Part shown: piece by piece, positions 8,013 through 14,970 of the stretch
How the letters are laid out: the number at the start of each line of letters is the position of its first letter
Numbering within the stretch: position 1 is the stretch's first letter
NCBI GenBank assembly: GCA_027451265.1
Contig: DAIDJT010000010.1
Coordinates: 1-22,535 of the forward strand
Source: Bacteroidales bacterium
Lineage (GTDB): Bacteria > Bacteroidota > Bacteroidia > Bacteroidales > VadinHA17
DNA: 22,535 nucleotides
Reading direction: 5' to 3'
Translations under genes and position numbers: made by a program
The notes under the pieces: model-generated
The model's input: only the letters and a program-made list of their open reading frames with translations
What the model was told of the DNA's origin: nothing
Database searches by the model: none

Positions 8013-9790
8013 GACTTGCTGTTGTATGTAAGTGTTACTTCAGATACTGATGCCCCCGGTTCAACCATCGGGAGAATATTTGCCGTACGGCTCACCTCCG
8101 CCACCAGGATGAAGGGACCCTCTGATCCGAGCATCTCAGCGGCAACTGGTTTAAGATCTTCGCGGCTGGTTATTTTTCGTGCGGTAATACCGTAGGCCGA
8201 GGCCAGTGTGACAAAATCCGGGTTGACCATCTCCGTTGAGGCGTAACGGCTGTTGAAGAACATCTCCTGCCATTGCCGCACCATCCCCAGGAAGTTGTTG
8301 TTCAGGATAACTATTTTAACAGGGATGCGGTACTGCATTATTGTGCCCAGTTCCTGCAGTGTCATCTGGAACCCGCCGTCGCCGATAAAGGCTATCACCT
8401 GGCGGCCTGTGCTGCCGGTGGCGGCTCCCAGGACCGCGGGAAGACCAAAACCCATCGTTCCCATCCCGCCCGAGGTGACGAGGGTGTTACTGTCAGTGAA
8501 GCGGTAATACCTTGCCACCGCCATCTGGTGCTGACCAACGTCGGTTACCACAACCGCATTGCTGCCGGCAATCTCCGAGACTGCCTTCACAACCTCGCCC
8601 ATCTTCAGATCGCCCTTCTCCGGCTCCGTCTCGGGCTTGATGACCTTTTCATGTTCTGTGCGGTCAAGGATACGGAACTCGCGTATCCATTCCTCCCTCT
8701 TTCTTTCCCTGATCTGCGGCAGCATAGCCGTGAGAACCTCCCTCACATCGCCGTTTATGCCGAGGTCAGCCCTGACGTTCTTGTCTATCTCTGCCATGTC
8801 TATCTCTATGTGTATCACCCTTGCCTGCGGGGCGTACTTCTTCAGGTTTCCCGTTACGCGGTCATCAAACCGCATACCTGCGGCTATTATCAGATCTGCC
8901 CTGTTGGTAAGCACATTGGGTGCATAGTTGCCATGCATACCCAGCATCCCGGCGAAGAGCCTGTGATCATGACTGAATGCGGGTATCCCGAGCAGTGTAA
9001 CCGCAACGGGTATTCCACCTTTCTCTGCCAGTGTTTTCAGCTCTTCCACGGCGCCTGATATGATTACCCCGTGGCCGGCCAGTATCATCGGCCTCTCCGC
9101 ATGATTGATCATCACCGCGGCCGATTCAATATCCCTGCTGATGAGATGATTGACGGGGTTGTAGCTGCGTATGAAGGTGCATTTCCTGTAACGGAAGGTC
9201 ATGCTCTCAAGCTGGGCATCCTTTGAGATGTCAACCAGCACAGGGCCGGGCCGCCCGGTGCGGGCTATGTAAAATGCACGGGCGACAGTGTCAGGAATCT
9301 CCACGGCGTTTTTCACCTGTGCGTTCCATTTTGTGACAGGCATTGATATGCCGAGAATGTCAGTCTCCTGGAATGCGTCAGTGCCTATCAGCCCGGATGT
9401 CACCTGTGCCGTTATGAATACCACCGGTACCGAGTCGAGGTAAGCATTTGCGATACCCGTTACCAGGTTAGTGGCGCCCGGACCGGATGTGGCAAAGCAC
9501 ACACCTGGTTTCCCGGTTACCATCGCATAGCCCTGGGCTGCATGGGCAGCACCCTGCTCATGTCTTGTCAGAATATGCCTGAGGCTGTCACTGTAATCGA
9601 GCAGCTTGTCATAGACAGGCATGATTGCCCCCCCGGGGTAGCCGAAGATGGTGTCAACGCCTTCCTCAACGAGTGATTTCAGAAGGGCTTCCGCACCGGT
9701 GACCTCTTCTGCGGCAGCCTTTGTGGCTGAGACTTCCGATCCGTTGGCTCCCGGCTTTTCTGCTTCTGCACTTTTTAACCTGTCTTTCAT
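8009..9790 (-). CDS. ilvB: Acetolactate synthase large (catalytic) subunit
   Basis: This 593-residue thiamine-diphosphate enzyme condenses two pyruvates, or pyruvate with 2-oxobutyrate. FGYPGGAIMPVYDKL is followed by TRHEQGAAHAAQGYA, where Glu78 should activate the cofactor. SGPGATNLVTGIANAY follows. The C-terminal cofactor motif runs from GDGGFQMTLQEL to VILNNNFLGMVRQWQ. The first ~30 residues are a polar Ala/Glu-rich extension before the domain proper. A shorter start is conceivable but no better internal ATG was seen. It is 16 bases after ilvD and overlaps ilvN. The anabolic type is inferred from the adjacent ACT subunit and the operon. Confidence 0.95.
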   Translation of the reverse strand: MKDRLKSAEAEKPGANGSEVSATKAAAEEVTGAEALLKSLVEEGVDTIFGYPGGAIMPVYDKLLDYSDSLRHILTRHEQGAAHAAQGYAMVTGKPGVCFATSGPGATNLVTGIANAYLDSVPVVFITAQVTSGLIGTDAFQETDILGISMPVTKWNAQVKNAVEIPDTVARAFYIARTGRPGPVLVDISKDAQLESMTFRYRKCTFIRSYNPVNHLISRDIESAAVMINHAERPMILAGHGVIISGAVEELKTLAEKGGIPVAVTLLGIPAFSHDHRLFAGMLGMHGNYAPNVLTNRADLIIAAGMRFDDRVTGNLKKYAPQARVIHIEIDMAEIDKNVRADLGINGDVREVLTAMLPQIRERKREEWIREFRILDRTEHEKVIKPETEPEKGDLKMGEVVKAVSEIAGSNAVVVTDVGQHQMAVARYYRFTDSNTLVTSGGMGTMGFGLPAVLGAATGSTGRQVIAFIGDGGFQMTLQELGTIMQYRIPVKIVILNNNFLGMVRQWQEMFFNSRYASTEMVNPDFVTLASAYGITARKITSREDLKPVAAEMLGSEGPFILVAEVSRTANILPMVEPGASVSEVTLTYNSKS

Positions 9791-9806
9791 TATCCGGTTT
9801 TTATTG

Positions 9807-11633
9807 TTAGATAATTCTTATTGCGCCCCTGTCAGCCGAGCTTACATGTGCTGCATAGATCTTGAGCGATGGTGGCACTGTACGGTCCCTGCCTTCCGGG
9901 GTGAATGCCGCTACTCCCCTGGACTCCTCTTTCTGACGTCTTGCTTCGAGGACCGTGTCGTCAACCGCAAGCCTGATTGTGCGGGCCGGGATATCTATCT
10001 CAACCCTGTCGCCGTCACGCACCAGGGCTATTGTTCCGCCCGCGGCGGCTTCGGGGGAGATGTGACCCGCCGAAAGGCCTGCTGACCCTCCGGAGAAACG
10101 GCCGTCAGTGATGAGTGCACACCGGCGGTCAAGCCCTTTGGACCTGAGATATGAAGTAGGATATAGCATCTCCTGCATCCCCGGGCCGCCGCGGGGCCCC
10201 TCATAACGTATCACAACCACGTTGCCTTCCTTTACCTTACCCCCAAGGATACCGTTCACGGCATCTTCCTGGGAGTTGAATACCACTGCCTGTCCGCTGA
10301 AACGCATCATTGAGCTGTGGATGGCTGCTGTCTTGACCATACACCCGCCGGGAGCAAGGTTCCCGTAAAGAACTGCAAGCCCTCCCTCAATGCTGAAGGG
10401 GTGGAGCACATCCCGTATTGCCCCGCCGGCCCTGTCAGTGTCATGTGAGCCATATCGGGCCGCCGAGGAGAACGGCGCCGGCCTGGCTGACCTGTCCGGG
10501 GCCGAGAGGAAGAGGTCAAGGGCCTCCGGCAGAACGGAGGGGCTCATTATATCCCACCCGGCCAGCGCTGTACCCAGGGATGGTGAGTCAATTCTCAGGA
10601 CAGAAACATCAATCAACCCCGCCCGGTTGAGTTCTCCCATTATTGCAAAGACTCCTCCGGCGCGATTGATATCCTCAATGTGGTATGGTGAAGCAGGAGA
10701 GACCCTGCAGATATTTGGAACACGACGTGAGAGAGCATCTATTTCCTTCATTGTGAATTCAACCCCGGCTTCACTGGCGATGGCCAGGAGATGGAGTACA
10801 GTATTTGTCGACCCTCCCATGGCAATATCAACAGCCATCGCATTCATGAATGCTTCCCTTGTGGCGATTGAGCGTGGCAGAACGGAATCATCTCCTTCAC
10901 CGTAATACTTTTCTGCCATCACGGCTATCAGTTGTGCTCCCCTCCGGAACATCTCCATCCTGGCAGAATGTGTCGCCAGCACGGTGCCGTTTCCCGGCAA
11001 AGCCAGTCCCAGTGCCTCTGCAAGGCAGTTCATGGAGTTGGCTGTGAACATTCCGGAGCACGAGCCGCAGGAGGGGCATGATGATCTTTCCAGCCCGAGG
11101 AGCTTTTCGGCGGTTACTGAATCATCCGCTGCAGCCACCATCGTGTCTATCAGATCAACCGCCCTGCCTTCTGAAAGGCCTGCCTCCATCGGGCCACCCG
11201 AAACGAAGAGTGCAGGAATATTCAGGCGCATGGCTGCCATGAGCATCCCGGGTGTGATCTTGTCACAGTTGCTTATGCAGATCATCGCGTCAGCGCAATG
11301 TGCATTGCATACATATTCCACGCTGTCAGCAATGAGGTCACGTGACGGGAGTGAGTAAAGCATGCCTCCGTGTCCCATTGCAATGCCGTCATCTATCGCT
11401 ATGGTGTTGAACTCAGCAGCAAAAAGGCCCAGTTGAGCAAGCTCTTCCCTGATCACGCGGCCTGCCTGCTGAAGGTGAACATGACCGGGCACGAACTGCG
11501 AGAATGAGTTGACAACAGCTATCACCGGTTTGCCGAACTGGCTTTCCTTCATCCCGTTCGCCCGCCAGAGGCTCCTGGCCCCTGCCATTGTTCTTCCGCT
11601 CATCGTCTGCAGGCTTCTCAGTTCTTTTTTCAT
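9807..11633 (-). CDS. ilvD: Dihydroxy-acid dehydratase
   Basis: This roughly 608-residue Fe-S dehydratase makes 2-oxo acids from dihydroxy acids in valine and isoleucine synthesis. TMSGRTMAGARSLWRANGM is at the N-terminus. Cluster cysteines are in CISNCDKITPGM and SCPSCGSCSGMFTANSMNC, and FSGGSAGLSAGHISPEAA lies near the C-terminus. An ATG at 11642 would add Met-Pro-Val. I prefer the ATG at 11633 because MKKELRS fits the family start and because 11642 falls only six bases after the attenuator U-run. It is the first structural gene of the operon, so its transcription depends on read-through of that terminator. Confidence 0.94.
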   Translation of the reverse strand: MKKELRSLQTMSGRTMAGARSLWRANGMKESQFGKPVIAVVNSFSQFVPGHVHLQQAGRVIREELAQLGLFAAEFNTIAIDDGIAMGHGGMLYSLPSRDLIADSVEYVCNAHCADAMICISNCDKITPGMLMAAMRLNIPALFVSGGPMEAGLSEGRAVDLIDTMVAAADDSVTAEKLLGLERSSCPSCGSCSGMFTANSMNCLAEALGLALPGNGTVLATHSARMEMFRRGAQLIAVMAEKYYGEGDDSVLPRSIATREAFMNAMAVDIAMGGSTNTVLHLLAIASEAGVEFTMKEIDALSRRVPNICRVSPASPYHIEDINRAGGVFAIMGELNRAGLIDVSVLRIDSPSLGTALAGWDIMSPSVLPEALDLFLSAPDRSARPAPFSSAARYGSHDTDRAGGAIRDVLHPFSIEGGLAVLYGNLAPGGCMVKTAAIHSSMMRFSGQAVVFNSQEDAVNGILGGKVKEGNVVVIRYEGPRGGPGMQEMLYPTSYLRSKGLDRRCALITDGRFSGGSAGLSAGHISPEAAAGGTIALVRDGDRVEIDIPARTIRLAVDDTVLEARRQKEESRGVAAFTPEGRDRTVPPSLKIYAAHVSSADRGAIRII

Positions 11634-11648
11634 CACTGGCATTTTTGT

Positions 11649-11681
11649 AAAAAAAAAGCTCCCCGGTTTCCCGGGAAGCTT
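11649..11681 (-). terminator. Intrinsic terminator of the ilv-leu attenuator
   Basis: On the minus strand, AAGCTTCCCGG pairs with CCGGGGAGCTT (11 bp, one G-U) around a GAAA tetraloop at 11670-11667. A nine-T run, the last two stem bases included, ends at 11649. The hairpin sits between the leader peptide and ilvD with only 15 bases to the preferred ilvD start, so it cannot be an ordinary end-of-gene terminator. It is the default 'off' structure of an attenuator. Confidence 0.9.
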
Positions 11682-11710
11682 TCGTATACATTTGTCCTCA
11701 CTATATATTA

Positions 11711-11718
11711 CTCCCCGG
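11711..11718 (-). promoter_or_regulatory. Antiterminator strand of the ilv-leu attenuator
   Basis: The minus-strand octamer CCGGGGAG begins one base after the leader peptide stop codon. It is identical to part of the 3' arm of the terminator, so it can pair with the terminator's 5' arm (CTTCCCGG) and prevent the hairpin. A ribosome that finishes the leader peptide would cover it and allow termination. A ribosome stalled on Ile or Leu codons further upstream would leave it free. The duplication is seen directly; the mechanism is inferred from classical attenuation. Confidence 0.75.
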
Positions 11719-11778
11719 TCATCCGCTTATGGCGATGAGAATAAACAGGGCAATAATAAACAGTGAAGTGTGGTTCAT
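11719..11778 (-). CDS. ilv-leu operon leader peptide (branched-chain amino acid attenuator)
   Basis: A 20-codon frame encodes MNHTSLFIIALFILIAISG followed by TGA. Eight of 19 residues are Ile (5) or Leu (3), with no valine. The last Ile codon is ATA, while the others are ATT or ATC. It sits 18 bases downstream of a good TAnnTTTG promoter box and directly before an antiterminator/terminator pair ahead of ilvD. Together these match the logic of the enterobacterial ilv and leu leader peptides: translation speed through Ile and Leu codons sets operon expression. The peptide itself probably has no other function. A hydrophobic membrane micropeptide is the alternative reading, but the adjacent RNA elements argue against it. 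Confidence 0.85.
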   Translation of the reverse strand: MNHTSLFIIALFILIAISG

Positions 11779-11796
11779 GATCTCATTTATGGTTGG

Positions 11797-11826
11797 CAAA
11801 AATAACCATTATTTTAAGAAAGCAAG
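11797..11826 (-). promoter_or_regulatory. Probable ilv-leu operon promoter (Bacteroidota type)
   Basis: On the minus strand a perfect TAnnTTTG box (TATTTTTG, 11804-11797) has CTTG 18 bases upstream (11826-11823), close to the TTTG -33 element of Bacteroidota primary sigma factor promoters. Transcription would start roughly a dozen bases before the leader peptide ATG. The upstream element overlaps one arm of an inverted repeat (AGCAAGG/CCTTGCT, 11821-11827 and 11857-11863), which could be an operator or a weak kbl terminator. Confidence 0.6.
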
Positions 11827-11901
11827 GGAAAGCCGAACTTTTTTTAATTTTTTAAACCTTGCTATACCTATTAATAAATGGGAAAGCTGAAAAAAATAAA
11901 T

Positions 11902-13092
11902 TCATTTCAGAACATCCAGTTCCTTCCCTACCTTGGTAAATGCAGCGATAGCCCTGTCAAGATGCTCTGTTTCGTGGGCTGCCGAGAGCTGGACCCGTAT
12001 GCGTGCCTGGCCCTTGGGTACCACAGGGTAGTAAAAGCCGGTGACGTATATGCCTTCTTTAAGAAGTCTTGCCGCCATCTCCTGTGACAGTTTGGCGTCA
12101 TAAAGCATCACGGCGCATATTGCTGACCGGGTGGGTTTGATGTCAAAGCCGGCCTTAAGCATTCTGTCTATGAAGTATTTTGTGTTGTGATGGAGCTTGT
12201 CCTGGAGTTCGTTGGTTTCGGTCATCATCTCCAGCATTTTTATCCCGGCCGCGGCCACCAGGGGCGGGATGGAGTTGGAGAAGAGGTAGGGCCTTGAACG
12301 CTGGCGAAGCATCTCAATTATCTCCTTCTTGCCTGTGGTGAACCCTCCGATGGCCCCTCCGAATGACTTCCCGAGCGTACCGGTGATGATCTCAATCTTT
12401 CCGCGGAGACTGTAAAGCTCGGTGACGCCGCGGCCGGTCTCGCCCACCACGCCGGCAGAGTGCGACTCATCAACCATTACCATTGCATTGTATTTGTTCG
12501 CCAGCTCAAAAATCTTATCCAGGGGCGCCACATTACCGTCCATGGAGAAGACCCCGTCAGTGACAATCAGCCTGAAGCGGTTCTCCTGTGCCTGCTGCAG
12601 CTGCGCCTCAAGATCTTCCATGTCAGCGTTCTCATACCTGTACCGGTTCGCCTTGCAGAGCCTCACACCATCAATGATTGAAGCGTGGTTGAGAGAATCG
12701 CTGATGATGGCATCATCACTGGTGAGCAGCGGTTCAAAGACACCGCCGTTGGCGTCAAAGCAGGCAGCGTACAGTATCGTGTCTTCCGTGCCGAAGAATT
12801 CAGCTATTTTTTTCTCCAGGTTCTTGTGCAGGTCACCCGTTCCGCAGATGAAACGGACCGATGACATACCGTAGCCGTGAGTATCAAGCGCTTCCTTTGC
12901 TGCTTCAACAAGCTTTTTGTTTGCCGAAAGGCCCAGGTAGTTGTTGGCACAGAAATTAAGCACCTTCTGCCCAGTGTTAAGGGTTATCTCAGCCCCCTGG
13001 GGCGAAACAATAACACGTTCATTCTTATAGAGACCAGCCTCCCTGATCTCCTCAAGCTGGATCGCCAGATGATCCCTGTAACTGTCGTACAT
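11902..13092 (-). CDS. kbl: 2-amino-3-ketobutyrate CoA ligase (glycine C-acetyltransferase)
   Basis: This 396-residue PLP enzyme of the alpha-oxoamine synthase family cleaves 2-amino-3-oxobutyrate, made by Tdh, with CoA into glycine and acetyl-CoA. FCANNYLGLS near residue 48, SVRFICGTGDLHKNLE near 78, SLNHASIIDGVRLCKA near 133, MVDESHSAGVVG near 206 and the PLP lysine K242 in TGTLGKSFGGAIGG are all present. RLCKANRYRYEN and the ICGT segment follow the genuine Kbl pattern rather than serine palmitoyltransferase. The start aligns with E. coli Kbl. It is intact, unlike the paralogue upstream of it, and is probably the functional partner of tdh. A palindromic element lies in its upstream region. 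Confidence 0.93.
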   Translation of the reverse strand: MYDSYRDHLAIQLEEIREAGLYKNERVIVSPQGAEITLNTGQKVLNFCANNYLGLSANKKLVEAAKEALDTHGYGMSSVRFICGTGDLHKNLEKKIAEFFGTEDTILYAACFDANGGVFEPLLTSDDAIISDSLNHASIIDGVRLCKANRYRYENADMEDLEAQLQQAQENRFRLIVTDGVFSMDGNVAPLDKIFELANKYNAMVMVDESHSAGVVGETGRGVTELYSLRGKIEIITGTLGKSFGGAIGGFTTGKKEIIEMLRQRSRPYLFSNSIPPLVAAAGIKMLEMMTETNELQDKLHHNTKYFIDRMLKAGFDIKPTRSAICAVMLYDAKLSQEMAARLLKEGIYVTGFYYPVVPKGQARIRVQLSAAHETEHLDRAIAAFTKVGKELDVLK

Positions 13093-13121
13093 CTTAAGGG
13101 AATATTTAGATAAAACGATTG

Positions 13122-13171
13122 CAAAGATGGGTTTTTACCATCATTATCCAATGATGATAATCATCATTATC
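13122..13171 (-). promoter_or_regulatory. kbl upstream region: weak promoter box and palindrome
   Basis: A perfect 9+1+9 palindrome, AATGATGATAATCATCATT, occupies 13150-13168. A direct repeat CATCATTATC occurs at 13139-13148 and 13162-13171, 23 bp apart (about two helical turns). On the minus strand CATCTTTG (13129-13122) is one mismatch from the TAnnTTTG box, which would place the palindrome around the -33 region. A repressor or activator site for kbl is plausible. No regulator is identified. Confidence 0.45.
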
Positions 13172-13203
13172 AGGGAACAATGAAATAAAAGTCTTTACGG
13201 GCT

Positions 13204-13396
13204 GCCTGAGTCAGGGTCAGCTCTGCCTGAGTCAGCGACAGCTCGCTGGAGTCAGGGTCAGCTCTGCCTGAGTCAGCGACAGCTTGCCGGAGTAAAACCT
13301 CTGCCGGAGTCAGCGACAGCTCACCGGAGCAAAACCTCTGCCTGAGTCAGCGACAGCTCGCCGGAGCAAAACCTCTGCCGGAGTCAGCGGCAGCTC
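13204..13396. repeat. Two-unit tandem repeat array between the kbl paralogues
   Basis: Ten units lie head to tail with no spacer. Type A (20-21 bp; shared core GAGTCAGCGACAGCTC, with a GGGTCA variant) starts at 13204, 13225, 13245, 13266, 13303, 13340 and 13377. Type B (17 bp; core CGGAG followed by AAAACCTCT) starts at 13286, 13323 and 13360. The left part is two copies of a 41-bp A-A period and the right part three copies of a 37-bp A-B period, showing higher-order duplication. The array ends eight bases from the second kbl stop codon. Unit lengths are not multiples of three and no frame was found, so it looks noncoding. It is not CRISPR-like, as there are no unique spacers. Confidence 0.9.
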
Positions 13397-13404
13397 ACCG
13401 TTGG

Positions 13405-14652
13405 TCAGAGCCCGTATTTTTCAACAATCTGGTCGTGGGTGAGGCCCAGTATGCCGTATTTCTTTCCCACCCTGATGAATGCATCAAGCGCACGGTCAAG
13501 GTGATGTACTTCATGGCCGGCCGATATCTGTGTCCGTATTCGGGCCTGGCCGTTGGGTACTACGGGGAAGAAGAATCCGATTGCATAGATTCCCTCGCGA
13601 TACAGATCTTTCGAGAAATCCTGCGACAGCTTTGCATTGAACAGCATGACCGGCACTATCGGGGTGTTACCATCTTTGAGGATGAATCCTGCCTCAGTCA
13701 GTCCCTTCCGCCAGTATGCTGCGTTCTTCTAGAGCTTATCCCGCCTTTCAGTGCTTCCGGAGAGAATGTCAAACACCTTCAGGACCCCAGAGACAATGAC
13801 AGGAGCGATTGTGTTGGAGAAAAGGTACGGACGTGCCTTTTGTCTGCACATCTCCACAATTTCATTTCTTCCTGACACGCAGCCGCCGGAAGCTCCTCCA
13901 AGCGCTTTTCCAAAGGTGGTGGTGATGATGTCAATTTTACCGAAAACATTGCAGTATTCATGAGTTCCCCGGCCTGTCTTCCCTATGAAACCTGTGGCAT
14001 GTGAGTCATCTACAAGCAGCATGGCGCCGTATTTTTCGCACAGTTCAACCATTTTGTCAAGCATTGCCGTATCACCGTCCATTGAGAAGACTCCGTCAGT
14101 GATGACGAGCTTCAACCGCTTATCGGCATGCAGTTGCAGCTTCTCCTCGAGATGTTCCATGCTTAAATGCTTGAAGGTGTCGTGCTGTGCACTGCAGAGC
14201 CTCATGCCGTCAATAATTGAAGCATGTACGAGGCGGTCAGATATCATGATATCCTCGCTGGTGAGTATGGCCTCGAAGACGCCGGCATTGGCATCCATGC
14301 ATGACGGAAACAGTATCGTGTCCTCGGTGCCAAGGAATTCCGTAACCCTGTTTTCCAGTTCACGGTGAATATCCTGTGTGCCGCAGATAAAGCGGACCGA
14401 TGACATGCCGTATCCTCTGGTCTCAAGTCCCTCATGGGCAGCCTTTATCACCTCCGGGTGACTCGAGAGACCAAGGTAGTTGTTGGCACACATATTAATT
14501 ACCTTCTTCAGCTCTGAACCTGAAGGGAATTCAACTTCTATGTCGGCTGACTGTGAGCTGTGAATGAATCTTTCCTCCTTGAAGATGCCGGCATGGTGTA
14601 TCTCTGCAAGCTGGGCCTGGTAGATACTTCTTATACTCTCGGGGAAACTCAT
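13405..14652 (-). pseudogene. Second kbl-family gene interrupted by an in-frame amber codon
   Basis: One continuous 416-codon frame encodes a Kbl paralogue, with TAG at codon 308 (13731-13729). Before the stop are MCANNYLGLSS, SVRFICGTQDIHRELE, LVDDSHATGFIG and the PLP lysine K249 in TTTFGKALGGASGG. After it, in the same frame, KNAAYWRKGLTEAGF runs into VPVMLFNAKLSQDF and FFFPVVPNGQARIRTQISAGHE and ends EKYGL. The stop aligns with the Trp of RLWANAR in E. coli Kbl (recalled), so TGG to TAG would explain it. The acyl-side region (MRLCSAQHDTFKHL) differs from true Kbl (VRLCKANRYRY), hinting at another acyl donor. It lies 11 bases after the acyl carrier protein. Truncated at 307 residues, the product would lack the C-terminal domain. 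Sequencing error or suppression are alternatives. Confidence 0.82.
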
Positions 14653-14663
14653 TGGGTTTTTGT

Positions 14664-14924
14664 TTACTGTTTCAGGTACTGGTTGACCAGTGCAACGATG
14701 CTGTTCACGCTGTCAAAGGCTTCCGGGGTTGCCTTTGAAGGGGGGATCTTGATCTTAAATCTGTTCTCAAGAAAGACAAGAAGAGAGACCATTGAGAAAG
14801 AGTCTACGTAACCGCTTGATATGAGAGGAGTTTCACAGGTGATTTTCACATCATCATCAATGTATTCCTTGACGACATAGTTCAGTATAAGCTCCTTCAT
14901 TTCATTGATATTCATTGCTTCCAT
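14664..14924 (-). CDS. Acyl carrier protein
   Basis: This 86-residue protein has the four-helix carrier layout. The phosphopantetheine attachment serine is Ser42 in GYVDSFSMVSLLVFLE, followed by an acidic helix and the ENRFKIKIPPSKA segment. It is not the housekeeping AcpP, whose motif is usually GADSLD and which normally sits with fabF. It resembles the dedicated carriers paired with ligases and condensing enzymes. It lies between an AMP-forming acetyl-CoA synthetase (46 bases upstream) and an alpha-oxoamine synthase paralogue (11 bases downstream), so it may deliver an acyl group to that enzyme. The start could be Met1 or Met4. The gene is intact although both neighbours are damaged. Confidence 0.88.
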   Translation of the reverse strand: MEAMNINEMKELILNYVVKEYIDDDVKITCETPLISSGYVDSFSMVSLLVFLENRFKIKIPPSKATPEAFDSVNSIVALVNQYLKQ

Positions 14925-14970
14925 AAACAGTGATTTAAAAAATTGGTGTTTAGTTTATTGTTCTTTAGTT

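Noticed and set aside
633..11358. Many plus-strand open frames opposite the ilv-leu operon
   Set aside because: They are antisense shadows of well-recognised genes, with low-complexity Ser/Arg/Pro-rich translations and no family features.
11649..11681. Hairpin as the terminator of kbl
   Set aside because: It lies about 220 bases past the kbl stop, downstream of a promoter and leader frame, and directly abuts ilvD.
11649..11826. T-box riboswitch ahead of ilvD
   Set aside because: The leader from promoter to ilvD is only about 150 bases and shows no T-box consensus or specifier stem; a Leu/Ile-rich peptide explains it better.
13204..13396. Possible CRISPR array
   Set aside because: Repeats are directly fused, with two alternating unit types and no unique spacers, and no cas genes are in the window.
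13405..14652. Second kbl as serine palmitoyltransferase
   Set aside because: The ICGTQDIHRELE and FGKALGGASGG patterns match Kbl. Bacteroides SPT, as remembered, has SRFLNGTLDLH and GTFSKSLAS instead.
13405..14652. TAG read as a sense codon across this genome
   Set aside because: mscL ends naturally at TAG after a family-typical C-terminus, and no other gene here contains an in-frame TAG.
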